Source of the DNA: VGXO01 sp964614695
GTDB lineage: Bacteria > Planctomycetota > Phycisphaerae > Phycisphaerales > SM1A02
DNA: 31,872 nt
Assembly (NCBI GenBank): GCA_964614695.1
Contig: CAZTMB010000025.1
Location: 1-31,872 of the forward strand
Direction of reading: 5' to 3'
Shown: positions 7,721 through 16,695 of the stretch, one piece after another
Layout of the letters: each line of letters opens with the position of its first letter
Numbering within the stretch: the stretch's first letter is position 1
The notes under the pieces: model-generated
The model's input: the letters and a program-made list of their open reading frames with translations, nothing else
Told to the model about the DNA's origin: nothing
Database searches by the model: none
Program-made: the position numbers and the translations under genes

Positions 7721-8410
7721 TCAGCCTGAGAGCCGAGGTTCCGCGAGCCGTTCGAGCAGCCAGGACGCGAATCGTTCCTTGCCGATCGCCCTCGGATGCT
7801 CGGGTGGGGTCGCCCTCGTGCCGTCGGCGAAGAAGAGCGTCGCGCGAATGTCGGGCGAGTCCATCGTCTCGAGCGGGTTCGCCACGATCGCGTCGATCGC
7901 CTTGCGTCGCAGTTTCGCCATCGCCCGCGCTTCAAGTTCCGCCTCCGGCTCGAGGGCGAACCCGATCAGTCGCTGCCCCGGGCGGCGTCGAGCCGCAAGA
8001 CCCGCGAGGAGATCGGGAACCGGCTCGAGTTCGATGGCGAGGCCCTCCTCGGAGCGGCGATGCTTGCCGTCGAAGACCGCCTTGGGTCGGAAGTCCGCGA
8101 CCGCCGCGGCCATGATCACCAGATCGAAGTCCGCCGCACGGGCCTCGAGTTCCGACTCCAGTTCCGCCGCGGTGCGGAACCGGCGGAGGTCGACCTGCGG
8201 AGGAGGCGGGTCGGGAGGGTTCTCGACCGGGCCAAGCAGCAATGTGGTGGGGATGCCTCGTTCGGCCGCCGCCTCGGCGATGGCGATGCCAAGCCGACCG
8301 GAGGAGCGGTTGCCGATGAAGCGGACTCGATCGATCGGTTCTTGCGTCGGCCCAGCCGTCACCAGCAGTCTCGAGGTCGTCGGCGGCATCGGGTCGCGCG
8401 AGGTCGGCAT
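7721..8410 (-). CDS. coaB: Stand-alone phosphopantothenate-cysteine ligase
   Basis: 229 aa. Joins 4'-phosphopantothenate to cysteine using a nucleotide (CTP in bacteria), the second step of CoA synthesis from pantothenate. The N-terminal segment TAGPTQEPIDRVRFIGNRSSG is close to the family's TxGGTxEPID...NxSSG nucleotide-binding signature. FDLVIMAAAVADFRP and DAIVANP are also typical. In most bacteria this domain is the C-terminal half of CoaBC; here the flavin-dependent decarboxylase half is missing, so a separate coaC is expected elsewhere. The start may be the ATG at 8410 or at 8389; neither has a strong ribosome site. The gene is divergent from the pilus locus. Confidence 0.9.
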   Translation of the reverse strand: MPTSRDPMPPTTSRLLVTAGPTQEPIDRVRFIGNRSSGRLGIAIAEAAAERGIPTTLLLGPVENPPDPPPPQVDLRRFRTAAELESELEARAADFDLVIMAAAVADFRPKAVFDGKHRRSEEGLAIELEPVPDLLAGLAARRRPGQRLIGFALEPEAELEARAMAKLRRKAIDAIVANPLETMDSPDIRATLFFADGTRATPPEHPRAIGKERFASWLLERLAEPRLSG

Positions 8411-8493
8411 GGGCGGGCGGTTCGGATCGCCTTCTCGGCCGCGCCCGACGACCAGGCGGCGGTCGTCGGAGCCCGATCAGGCGTGAGGTCGGT

Positions 8494-8522
8494 TTGCCCG
8501 GCATCGGGCACGCCCGCATACT
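8494..8522 (+). promoter_or_regulatory. Candidate sigma-70-like promoter of the pilus ATPase gene
   Basis: TTGCCC (8494-8499) and CATACT (8517-8522) are separated by exactly 17 nt; each matches four of six consensus bases. Transcription would start near 8529, about 49 nt before the GTG start at 8578. Found by eye, with no experimental support. Confidence 0.4.
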
Positions 8523-8577
8523 AGAGATCTTCGCCCGCGCGCCGTCGCGCTCGGGACGCGAGGCAACGGAGTCCCAG

Positions 8578-10335
8578 GTGGCACGCAAGGTCCGCAAGAA
8601 GCTCGGTGAAATCCTCGTCGAAGCAGGGCACGTGACGGCCCAGCAGGTGGAGTCGGCGGTCGCCGCGGCGCGAAGCAGCGGCCGTCGCGTCGGCGAAGCG
8701 CTCGTCGAGGCGGGGGCCTGCAAGGAAGAGCATGTCGCGAAGGCGCTTGCAGATCAGTTCGGCGTCGAGTTCCTGAACCTCGATCGACCCGAGAACAGCA
8801 ACCGCGTCGACATGGCGTTGATGCCGGAGGACCTCGCGAAGAAGTACCTCGTGCTTCCGCTCCAGAAGCAGGGCGGACGGCTGAAGCTCCTGATCCACGA
8901 CCCGATGGATCTCGAGACGCTCGACCTCCTGCGGTTTCGGCTGAACTCCGAGATCGACACGGCCATCGCGCCCCGCTCGCAGATCGAGGGATACCTCGCC
9001 GGCTCGGGCGGAGGCGGCGGTTCGGCGGCGAGCAGCATGCTCTCCAAGGAGAGCCTCGTCACCGACTCCGTCGACGTGACCGTCGACAAGAGCGTCGACA
9101 CCTCGATCGACAGTTCGATCGACGTCGATGCCGGTGGCGGCGGCGACTCCGCGATCGTCAGGCTCTGCAGCCGGATCATCATCGAGGCGGTGCGGGGGCG
9201 AGCCTCCGACATCCACGTCGAGCCGATGGCCGACCGCGTGATGCTTCGGTATCGCATCGACGGCCACTGCCACGTGCGCGACAACCTGCCCAAGCGGATG
9301 CAGTCGTCGATCCTCGCGCGACTGAAGCTGATGGCCGGCGTGAACATCGCCGAGCGCCGGATCCCGCAGGACGGACGCATCAAGATGGTCGTCGACGGCA
9401 CCGCGATCGACTTCCGCGTCTCCTGCTGCCCCGCATACCACGGCGAGAGCGTGGTCATGCGAATCCTGCGGCCGGACTCGGTGCGCATCGGTCTCGTGAA
9501 CCTCGGCTTCGAGGCGGACAATCTCGACGTCTTCAACAAGATCATCCGGCGGCCCAACGGGATCTTCCTCGTCACCGGCCCGACCGGTTCGGGCAAGACG
9601 ACGACGCTGTACTCGGCGCTCGACGTTCTCAACCGCCCCGACAAGAAGATCATCACCGCCGAGGATCCCGTCGAATACAACTTCAAGGGGATCAACCAGG
9701 TCCAGGTGCGCGAAGGCATCGGCCTGAGCTTCCCGATCATCCTGAAGTCGATGCTTCGTCAGGCGCCGAACGTGATCCTCGTCGGCGAGATCCGAGACCG
9801 CGAAGTCGCCGACATCGCGATCCAGGCCGCGCTCACCGGCCACCTGGTCTTCTCGACGCTCCACACCAACGACGCGCCTTCCGCGATCACCCGTCTCGTC
9901 GACATGGGCGTCAAGCCGTTCCTCGTGGCAAGCTCGATCCAGGCGATCATGGCGCAGCGACTCATCCGCATGCTCTGCCCGAAGTGCCGGCAGCCCGACA
10001 CGGATCCGGACCGCAAGATGCTGAGGCTCGTCGGCATCGGCGAGGACGAGATCGCCCGCGGCAACATCTCGAAGCCCGGCCGGTGCGCCGCCTGCGGCAG
10101 CAGCGGCTTCCGAGGGCGAAAGGCGATCTTCGAGATGATGATCATGAACAGCGAGATCCGGGACCTCGCGTTCGAACGGGCCGCCATCTCCAAGCTTCGG
10201 GAGGCCGCGATCCGCAGCGGCATGCGGAGCCTGCTCGGCGACGGCAAGATCAAGATCCTCCGCGGCGACACCACGCCGAGCGAAGTCGCTCGCTTCGCCC
10301 AGATCGAAGGCTTCAACCCGAACGAGATCGGCTGA
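8578..10335 (+). CDS. pilB: Type IV pilus / type II secretion assembly ATPase (PilB/GspE-like)
   Basis: 585 aa. A cytoplasmic hexameric ATPase expected to power pilin extraction through the platform protein. Two MshEN-type N-terminal segments (LGEILVEAGHVT..., VGEALVEAGACK...) span about residues 10-70. The catalytic half has Walker A GPTGSGKTTT (334-343), the Walker B-like segment ILVGEIRD, the His-box STLHTND and a zinc tetracysteine (C467, C470, C503, C506). Between the halves (about residues 164-185) sits an unusual Val-Asp-Ser-rich low-complexity linker. The GTG at 8578 has GGAG 6 nt upstream; a TTG further up (8494) extends the frame but coincides with the candidate -35 box. pilT follows after 67 bp. 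Confidence 0.93.
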   Translation: MARKVRKKLGEILVEAGHVTAQQVESAVAAARSSGRRVGEALVEAGACKEEHVAKALADQFGVEFLNLDRPENSNRVDMALMPEDLAKKYLVLPLQKQGGRLKLLIHDPMDLETLDLLRFRLNSEIDTAIAPRSQIEGYLAGSGGGGGSAASSMLSKESLVTDSVDVTVDKSVDTSIDSSIDVDAGGGGDSAIVRLCSRIIIEAVRGRASDIHVEPMADRVMLRYRIDGHCHVRDNLPKRMQSSILARLKLMAGVNIAERRIPQDGRIKMVVDGTAIDFRVSCCPAYHGESVVMRILRPDSVRIGLVNLGFEADNLDVFNKIIRRPNGIFLVTGPTGSGKTTTLYSALDVLNRPDKKIITAEDPVEYNFKGINQVQVREGIGLSFPIILKSMLRQAPNVILVGEIRDREVADIAIQAALTGHLVFSTLHTNDAPSAITRLVDMGVKPFLVASSIQAIMAQRLIRMLCPKCRQPDTDPDRKMLRLVGIGEDEIARGNISKPGRCAACGSSGFRGRKAIFEMMIMNSEIRDLAFERAAISKLREAAIRSGMRSLLGDGKIKILRGDTTPSEVARFAQIEGFNPNEIG

Positions 10336-10402
10336 CGCCGAACCCGGCGCCGCCCGGCGCCGATCCCACGACGACCGCACCACGCCTCCGTCCCAGGTCA
10401 CC

Positions 10403-11521
10403 ATGTCCACCATCCAGATCGACCGACTGCTCGACACCGTCATCCGCCAGGACTGCTCGGACCTCCACCTCACGGTGGGACGGCCGCCGACGGTCCGCCT
10501 CAACGGCAAGCTCCGCAGCCTGCAGACCAAGGTCCTCGATCCCGACGACATGGTCGCGCTCATGAAGTCGGTGACGCCGGAGAAGAACCAGCAGGAACTG
10601 CAGGAGATGGGCGGCACGGACTTCGGCTTCGGCTACGGAGACCAGGCCCGCTTCCGCGTCTCGATCTTCAAGCAGAAGGGGCACCTCGCGATGGTGCTCC
10701 GACTCATCCCGAGCCGGCTTCTGACGTTCGAGCAGATCGGGCTTCCCGACATCTGCCAGGAACTGGTACGTCGTCCCCGCGGCCTCTTCGTGGTGACCGG
10801 TCCGACCGGTTCCGGCAAGACGACGTCGCTCGCGACGATGATCGACTTCATCAACACGAACCTCGACCGCCACATCGTGACGGCCGAGGACCCGATCGAG
10901 TACTACCACGTCCACAAGAAGTCGGTGGTGAACCAGCGCGAGGTCGGCAGCGACGTCCCGTCCTTCGCCGAAGCCCTTCGCCGCGTGCTGCGTTCGGACC
11001 CGGACGTCATTCTCGTCGGCGAAATGCGCGACCTCGAGACGATGGAGGCCGCGATCCGGGCTGCCGAAACAGGTCACTTGGTGTTCGGCACCCTGCACAC
11101 CACAGGCGCCGCCGGCACCATCACCCGAATCATCGACGCGTTCCCGACCAACCAGCAGGCTCAGGTGCGCGTCCAGTTGTCGACCAGCCTCCTCTGCGTG
11201 CTCAGCCAGCAGTTGCTCGCCCGGAACGATCGTCCTGGCCGCGTGGCGGCGTACGAGTTCCTCGTGGTCACGCCCGCGATCGCCAACCTCATCCGCGAGA
11301 ACAAGACCTTCCGCATCGACTCGGCGATCCAGACCGGACGCAAGTTCGGCATGCAGCTTCTCGACGATCACCTTTGGACCCTCTACTCGCAGGGGATCAT
11401 CTCCGCCGAGGAGATGATTGATAAAGGCAAGGATCCCGGCGAGCTCGCGGAGAAGGTCCACCGGTCGGGAGGCCTGGTCGGTCGGGCCGAGCTCGACGAG
11501 AAGGCGGATGACGAGGGGTGA
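10403..11521 (+). CDS. pilT: Twitching motility / pilus retraction ATPase
   Basis: 372 aa. A hexameric ATPase that drives pilus depolymerisation and retraction. N-terminal PilT PAS-like region with SDLHLTVGRPP; Walker A GPTGSGKTTS (from residue 133); Asp box TAEDPIEY; Walker B ILVGEMRD; and the diagnostic PilT block AIRAAETGHLVFGTLHTTGAA. It lacks the MshEN domain and tetracysteine of PilB, as expected. The C-terminus is an acidic tail (AELDEKADDEG). Its presence argues that the locus makes a dynamic pilus, because classical type II secretion systems have no retraction ATPase. Confidence 0.95.
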   Translation: MSTIQIDRLLDTVIRQDCSDLHLTVGRPPTVRLNGKLRSLQTKVLDPDDMVALMKSVTPEKNQQELQEMGGTDFGFGYGDQARFRVSIFKQKGHLAMVLRLIPSRLLTFEQIGLPDICQELVRRPRGLFVVTGPTGSGKTTSLATMIDFINTNLDRHIVTAEDPIEYYHVHKKSVVNQREVGSDVPSFAEALRRVLRSDPDVILVGEMRDLETMEAAIRAAETGHLVFGTLHTTGAAGTITRIIDAFPTNQQAQVRVQLSTSLLCVLSQQLLARNDRPGRVAAYEFLVVTPAIANLIRENKTFRIDSAIQTGRKFGMQLLDDHLWTLYSQGIISAEEMIDKGKDPGELAEKVHRSGGLVGRAELDEKADDEG

Positions 11522-11848
11522 TCGCTCCTCGTTCGGCCGATTCGACGGCATCAACCACTTCGCCCGCGGGAGTCCGGGGAGCGTGTCTCTCGCGCTTCGG
11601 AGCCCGGCTTGCCGCGACGAGGCTGCCTGAGTTCTCCTTTTCATGCGTGGTGTTCAAGCGCAGAAGTCCACGCGTCATGCTGCTGGCGCTCTCAGAATCG
11701 AGCAACCGGAGCCCACTCCTCCGATGAACATTCCTCCAATGCCCGGACGCCTTTCCATTCCCGAAGCTCCCCTCCCGGCGATCCGGTGCGGCGGACCGTC
11801 GGTCCTGCCTAGGACGCGTTGCGTCGGTCCTGAGAGGGAGGTCGGGCG
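11522..11848 (+). promoter_or_regulatory. 327-bp gap before the second ATPase, with mutually exclusive hairpins near the ribosome site
   Basis: No convincing gene; small frames here lack the strong third-position GC bias of the neighbours. Just before the ribosome site (AGGGAGG, about 11834-11840) the sequence carries a 10-nt direct repeat GTCGGTCCTG at 11798-11807 and 11823-11832, with AGGAC (11811-11815) between them. AGGAC can pair with either GTCCT copy. A GGACC at 11793-11797 can also pair with GGTCC of the first copy. These alternative stems could form a leader switch, but this is inference. Confidence 0.35.
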
Positions 11849-13582
11849 ATGAGCCTTCCCGTCGAGGAACTGAAGGGCCGGCGTCTCGGCCGAGTGTTGA
11901 CCAAGCTCGGCAAGGTGAGCCGGGATCAGGTCCACGAGGCGCTCGAGATCCAGAAGACCAAGCGAGAGCTGATCGGGCGGATCCTGATCGAGCTCGGCTA
12001 CGTCACCGAGGAGGACGTGCTCGAGGCTCGCGCCGGTCAGGCAGGGCTTCGGTTCATCCACCTGAAGGACCTCGAGATCGACTCCGAGATCCTCGAGGCG
12101 CTGCCCGCGGAAGCGGCCAACACCTTCCAAGTGGTTCCGATCGAGTACGAGCCGCAGGGCAAGCGGCTGACGATCGCGATGAAGGACCCGGACAACTTCA
12201 AGGCGATCGACGACCTGCGCCTGCTCATGGGCTTCAAGGTCTCCGCGGTGGTGGCGCCGCCGGAGGAGGTCGACGAGGTCCTGAAGTCGAAGTTCTCGAC
12301 CGGTCAGCGCACGATGGCGGACATCTACGCCGACATCGGCGAGTCCTCCGCGGTCGCGGCGGTGTCGGGACGCGGAGACTCGATCGATCTGGCGAGCCTC
12401 GAGGCCGCCGCCGACGACAACAAGGTCATCCAGCTCCTCAACCTCGTGCTGCTGCAGGCGATTCGGGACAAGGCCTCGGACATCCACTTCGAGCCGTTCG
12501 AGGACGAGTTCAAGATGCGCTACCGCATCGACGGCGTCCTCTACGAGATGATCCCGCCGCCGAAGCACCTCGCGCTGCCGATCGTCAGCCGCATCAAGGT
12601 GATGAGCAAGCTCAACATCGCCGAGCGCCGCCTTCCGCAGGACGGTCGCATCGAGCTCACGATCGGCGGGGCCCCGATCGACCTTCGCGTCGCGGTGCTG
12701 CCGACGATGTTCGGCGAGAGCGTCGTCATGCGCGTGCTCGACCGCTCGAACGTGCAGTTGAGCCTCGATCGCGTCGGGCTTCGCGACGACGAGCTCGAGA
12801 CGATGCGGGCGATCATCCGTCGCCCCAACGGCATCGTGGTGGTGACCGGGCCGACCGGCTCCGGCAAGACCACCACGCTCTACGCCTCGCTGCAGGAACT
12901 GAACGACCCTGCGACGAAGATCCTCACCGCGGAGGATCCGGTCGAGTACGACATCGACGGGCTCATCCAGTGCCAGGTGAACCTCGATCAGGAACTCACC
13001 TTCGCGAGGCTGCTGCGGTCCTTCCTTCGGCAGGACCCCGACATCATCCTCGTCGGCGAGATCCGCGACCTCGAGACCGCGCAGATCGCGATCCAGGCGT
13101 CGCTCACCGGCCACCTGGTGTTCACGACGCTGCACACCAACGACGCGCCGAGCAGCATCCTGCGTCTGCAGGACCTCGGCGTCGAGAACTTCCTCCTGAC
13201 CGCGACCATCGAGGCGATCGTCGCGCAGCGCCTCGTCCGCCGCGTCTGCGTGAAGTGCAAGGAGGAGTACGCGCCGAGCGAGGAGCAGTTGATGGAGCTC
13301 TCGCTTCGCCCGGCGGACGTGCAAGGGCGGACGTTCTTCCGCGGGCGAGGCTGCGACAACTGCAACCGCACCGGCTACCGCGGACGCCTCGCCATCTTCG
13401 AGATCATGCGCATGGACGACCCCATGCGCGAGCTGATCATGCAGCAGGGCTCGACCGCCGTGCTTCGCGCCGAAGCGCGTCGCCGCGGCATGCGGACGCT
13501 CCGCGAGAGCGGCCTGCTCGCCATCTTCGAAGGCCAGACCACGATCGACGAGGTCGTCCGCGAGACGATCGCCGAGGAGTGA
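11849..13582 (+). CDS. gspE: Second PilB/GspE-type assembly ATPase
   Basis: 577 aa. Same architecture as the first ATPase: MshEN segments LGRVLTKLGKVS and IGRILIELGYVT, the standard linker DSIDLASLEAAADDN, Walker A GPTGSGKTTT (334-343), ILVGEIRD, TTLHTND, and zinc cysteines C467, C470, C502 and C505. Several motif positions match the first ATPase to the residue, so the two are clear paralogues, but they differ in the linker. The ATG is preceded by AGGGAGG. It lies 55 bp upstream of the platform gene and the pseudopilin run, so this copy is the likely motor for that complex. The other copy, next to pilT, may serve pilus extension. Confidence 0.94.
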   Translation: MSLPVEELKGRRLGRVLTKLGKVSRDQVHEALEIQKTKRELIGRILIELGYVTEEDVLEARAGQAGLRFIHLKDLEIDSEILEALPAEAANTFQVVPIEYEPQGKRLTIAMKDPDNFKAIDDLRLLMGFKVSAVVAPPEEVDEVLKSKFSTGQRTMADIYADIGESSAVAAVSGRGDSIDLASLEAAADDNKVIQLLNLVLLQAIRDKASDIHFEPFEDEFKMRYRIDGVLYEMIPPPKHLALPIVSRIKVMSKLNIAERRLPQDGRIELTIGGAPIDLRVAVLPTMFGESVVMRVLDRSNVQLSLDRVGLRDDELETMRAIIRRPNGIVVVTGPTGSGKTTTLYASLQELNDPATKILTAEDPVEYDIDGLIQCQVNLDQELTFARLLRSFLRQDPDIILVGEIRDLETAQIAIQASLTGHLVFTTLHTNDAPSSILRLQDLGVENFLLTATIEAIVAQRLVRRVCVKCKEEYAPSEEQLMELSLRPADVQGRTFFRGRGCDNCNRTGYRGRLAIFEIMRMDDPMRELIMQQGSTAVLRAEARRRGMRTLRESGLLAIFEGQTTIDEVVRETIAEE

Positions 13583-13637
13583 CGGGTACCCCCACGCGTG
13601 CGCATCGCCGCCGACGGGCGGCCGGAGACGAGCGTCC

Positions 13638-14930
13638 ATGCCGACCTACACCTACGAGGCCCTGAACGCCGCGGGCAAGCCCCAGAAGGGGACCATCGAG
13701 GCGAAGACCGCCGACGAGGCGGTGCAGCGGATCAAGAGCCAGGGCTTCTTCCCGACCTCCGTCCGCGAGCAGAAGATCAAGGGTTCGGGCGGAGCCGCCG
13801 GCAACGCGGCGCGCGGCAAGGCCAAGAAGAAGAAGAAGGGCTTCTCCCTCGCCTTCGGCCGCGTTGCGCTCAAGCGCATGACGCTCTTCACGCGGCAGCT
13901 CTCGACGCTGCAGGACGCGGGCCTTCCGCTCCTCCGCTCGATCCAGGTGCTCGAGCAGCAGCAGAAGCCGGGACGCCTCAAGAACATCCTCTCGGGCGTC
14001 GCCGAGGACGTCGAGAGCGGCTCGAGCCTCTCCGACGCGATGGCCAAGCATCCCGCCGCCTTCGACCGGCTCTACTGCAAGATGGTCAACGCCGGCGAGA
14101 TCGGCGGCGTGCTCGACGTCATCCTCCAGCGCCTCGCGGACTTCATGGAGAAGGCCGAGCGGCTCAAGCGGCGCATCAAGAGCGCCCTCATCTATCCGAG
14201 CGTCGTCATCACGATCGCGGTGCTGATCGTGACCGGCATCATGTACTTCGTCATCCCGAAGTTCCAGGAGATCTTCAACGACTTCGACGTGAAGCTCCCG
14301 GGGCTGACCCTCTGGCTCATCGACACGAGCCGCTGGGTCGCGGGGCAGTCGAGCCCCGATCAGACGATTCCCGGCGCGGTCTGGATCGTCTGCTCGCCGG
14401 TCATCGCCTTCGCGTTCTACAAGCTGATACGCAAGACGCAGTTCGGCAGGGCGGCGACCGACACGATCGTCATCCACATACCCGTGCTCGGGAACCTCGT
14501 GAGAAAGACCGCGGTCGCGCGCTTCACGAGGACCCTCGGCACCCTCGTCGCGGCCGGCGTGCCGATCCTCGAGGCGATCACCATCACCCGCGACACTTCG
14601 GGCAACTACGTCTACGAGAAGGCGCTCAACAAGGTCCACGACTCGATCCGCGAGGGCGAGACCTTCGCGACGCCGCTCCGCGAGGCGAAGGTCTGCGACA
14701 GCCTCGTCGTCAACATGATCGACGTCGGCGAGGAGACCGGCGACCTCGACGTGATGCTCATGAAGATCGCCGACAACTACGACGAAGAGGTCGATGTCGC
14801 GGTGGCGGGCCTTCTGAGCCTGCTCGAGCCGCTGATGGTCGTCGTCCTTGGCGGCATCGTCGGCACGATCGTGCTCGCGCTCTTCATGCCGCTCGTCTCC
14901 ATGATCGAGAACGTCTCGGGAGGCCGCTGA
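13638..14930 (+). CDS. gspF: Inner-membrane platform protein PilC/GspF
   Basis: 430 aa. The integral membrane protein on which the ATPase acts to extract prepilins. The N-terminal cytoplasmic segment TYTYEALNAAGKPQKGTIEA is the usual GspF start. A Gly/Ala linker with a run of five lysines (about residues 63-74) follows. Then come two T2SSF four-helix domains, with transmembrane helices near VVITIAVLIVTGIMYFVI, WIVCSPVIAFAFY and the C-terminal LEPLMVVVLGGIVGTIVLALF. The conserved segments AGEIGGVLD and VGEETGDLD, one per domain, are present. Its TGA shares one base with the ATG of the next gene. Confidence 0.95.
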   Translation: MPTYTYEALNAAGKPQKGTIEAKTADEAVQRIKSQGFFPTSVREQKIKGSGGAAGNAARGKAKKKKKGFSLAFGRVALKRMTLFTRQLSTLQDAGLPLLRSIQVLEQQQKPGRLKNILSGVAEDVESGSSLSDAMAKHPAAFDRLYCKMVNAGEIGGVLDVILQRLADFMEKAERLKRRIKSALIYPSVVITIAVLIVTGIMYFVIPKFQEIFNDFDVKLPGLTLWLIDTSRWVAGQSSPDQTIPGAVWIVCSPVIAFAFYKLIRKTQFGRAATDTIVIHIPVLGNLVRKTAVARFTRTLGTLVAAGVPILEAITITRDTSGNYVYEKALNKVHDSIREGETFATPLREAKVCDSLVVNMIDVGEETGDLDVMLMKIADNYDEEVDVAVAGLLSLLEPLMVVVLGGIVGTIVLALFMPLVSMIENVSGGR

Positions 14931-15976
14931 TGCAAGGCCTCACCGGCTCGAATCGCCGGCGCGGATTCAGCGTCGTCGAGCTGCTCGTCGCGATGGCGAT
15001 CGTCGTCACGCTGATCGCGCTCCTGGTGGTGGCGGTCGAGCGGGCGATGCGGGGCGGGCAACAGGCCCAGAGCGAGTTCCTGATGGGCTCGATCGAGCAG
15101 GGTCTGACCCAGTTCCGCAACGACCACGGCTATCTGCCGCCGGTGCTCGGGCGAAGCGGGACCGCGGGCAGCCAGAGTCCCGGCTCGCTCGGCTACCTCC
15201 GGGACGTGCTGGCGCCGCCGCAGAACGCGGCGAACCAGCAGGCGTGGTTCTCGATCACGTCGCTTGCGGAGTACCTCCTCGGCTACGGCGATCGCAGCTG
15301 CGACGGCTACGGCGCGATCGGCGATCCGCCCTACTCGAACCCGAACGCGCAAGGGGTCTCGGAGATCCCCGCGCTCGGCTTCCGCGGTCCGGGCCGCGAC
15401 GGCGGCTGGGGCTCGATCGTCAATCCGCGCAGCGCGCAGGGACTCTCCGCCGGCGTCTTCCTCGCCCGCAATCCGGGCGATGCCGGCGTCTTCCCGAACG
15501 CGGCCGGCAACGCGGTGCAGCTCGAGGGCCGGGTGTACGGGCCGTATCTCGAACTGCGCGACGAGCGCCTGCTCGGCGCCGTGACCGGCATCGTCAACGG
15601 CAATCCGGTCATCGCGTTCCCCGGCGAGATCGACAACTTCGACGACTTCCCCAAGGTGCTGTGCGACTACTGGGGAAGCCCCATCCACTACTTCCGCCGG
15701 CCGTATCTCGGTTCCGACCCGGGCAAGGCGAACCTGAACCTCAACCTCGGCGACGTCGCGGCGATTCGTCCGTGGGAAGTCCCGCCGGGCCAGGACATCG
15801 ACGGCTTCGCCGATGCGAGCACGGACATCTCCGGCGGCGACAGCACGACCACGCGCGATCTGCTCGCCGCGGAGTTCGCGTTGCTTTCCCCGGGGCCCGA
15901 TCGCGGCGTCAATCTCGCGGTGCGGCGCGACCAGGCCGGCCTCAACGAAGACAACCTCGTGAAGGTGGCGCGATGA
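14930..15976 (+). CDS. Large GspG-like pseudopilin (first of two)
   Basis: 348 aa, against roughly 140-150 aa for ordinary GspG. A 12-residue leader precedes the prepilin site G|FSVVE, with Glu at +5, followed by a hydrophobic helix of about 22 residues. GspG-like features are the segment YWGSPIHYFRRP (family pattern DPWGNPYxY) and, near the C-terminus, LSPGPDRG, which sits where GspG has its calcium loop. The region between is Gly/Pro-rich and not recognisable. Expected to be cleaved and methylated by a prepilin peptidase encoded elsewhere. Its start is fused to the platform gene's stop (TGATG); its own stop overlaps the next ATG. Confidence 0.8.
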   Translation: MQGLTGSNRRRGFSVVELLVAMAIVVTLIALLVVAVERAMRGGQQAQSEFLMGSIEQGLTQFRNDHGYLPPVLGRSGTAGSQSPGSLGYLRDVLAPPQNAANQQAWFSITSLAEYLLGYGDRSCDGYGAIGDPPYSNPNAQGVSEIPALGFRGPGRDGGWGSIVNPRSAQGLSAGVFLARNPGDAGVFPNAAGNAVQLEGRVYGPYLELRDERLLGAVTGIVNGNPVIAFPGEIDNFDDFPKVLCDYWGSPIHYFRRPYLGSDPGKANLNLNLGDVAAIRPWEVPPGQDIDGFADASTDISGGDSTTTRDLLAAEFALLSPGPDRGVNLAVRRDQAGLNEDNLVKVAR

Positions 15977-16695
15977 AACGGATGACTCGAACCTCGCGGC
16001 TCTCCTCGATCGTGCGCTCGGTTGGCGGATCGTCTCGAAGCGGTCGGCGACCGGGCTTCACGCTGATCGAGCTTGTCGTGGTGCTCGCGGTGATCCTGGT
16101 GCTGGTCTCGCTGGTGCTCGCGGTCTCGTCGATCCTGATCAAGCGATCTGAAGTGCAGCAGACCGAGAGCGCTCTCGCGATCCTTTCCGCAGCGGTCGAC
16201 GAGTTCGAGGCGGCCCGGGCTCGGCCGATGACCTACGGCACGCGGAACTCGCCCGCCGGCGCCCGCTACGACATTCCCGAACTCACCAACGTCAACTACG
16301 CCCACGTCATCCTCTTCGTGCTCGACCGCCTTGCGACGCACGGCCCGAGCCGTGACATGATCGCGAAGATGGACGGAAAGCTCTTCCGCACCGCCGCGAC
16401 GAACATCCCCAATCCGTCCGGCGGCTACCCGCCGACCGAGTTCTGGTGGGGACCGCTGCCGCGCATGGAGCTCGTCGATCCGTGGGACACCCGCATCGCG
16501 GTGATCTTTCCGGGGCGACCGTGGGTGCAGGGCGACGATCCGAACCTCAAGGATCTCGACGGCACCATTCGCACCGCGGACGAACAAGGCAACACCCCGT
16601 GCGTGAACCGCAAGATCCGGTTCATCTCGCCCGGGCCCGATCGGCAATACGGAACGCCCGACGACATCGAGTCCTACTCGGAGCGGGTGCCATGA
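15973..16695 (+). CDS. GspG-like pseudopilin (second of two)
   Basis: 240 aa. A long 28-residue basic leader precedes G|FTLIE, with Glu at +5 and a strongly hydrophobic helix. The C-terminal part contains VDPWDTRIAVIFPGRP, resembling the GspG DPWGxP segment. It ends with FISPGPDRQYGTPDDIESY, close to the calcium-binding loop of major pseudopilins (S-x-G-x-D-G...DD-I). Of the six prepilin-like proteins it is the most GspG-like and the smallest, so it is the best candidate for the main subunit of the fibre. It is coupled to both neighbours by ATGA overlaps. Confidence 0.82.
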   Translation: MKRMTRTSRLSSIVRSVGGSSRSGRRPGFTLIELVVVLAVILVLVSLVLAVSSILIKRSEVQQTESALAILSAAVDEFEAARARPMTYGTRNSPAGARYDIPELTNVNYAHVILFVLDRLATHGPSRDMIAKMDGKLFRTAATNIPNPSGGYPPTEFWWGPLPRMELVDPWDTRIAVIFPGRPWVQGDDPNLKDLDGTIRTADEQGNTPCVNRKIRFISPGPDRQYGTPDDIESYSERVP

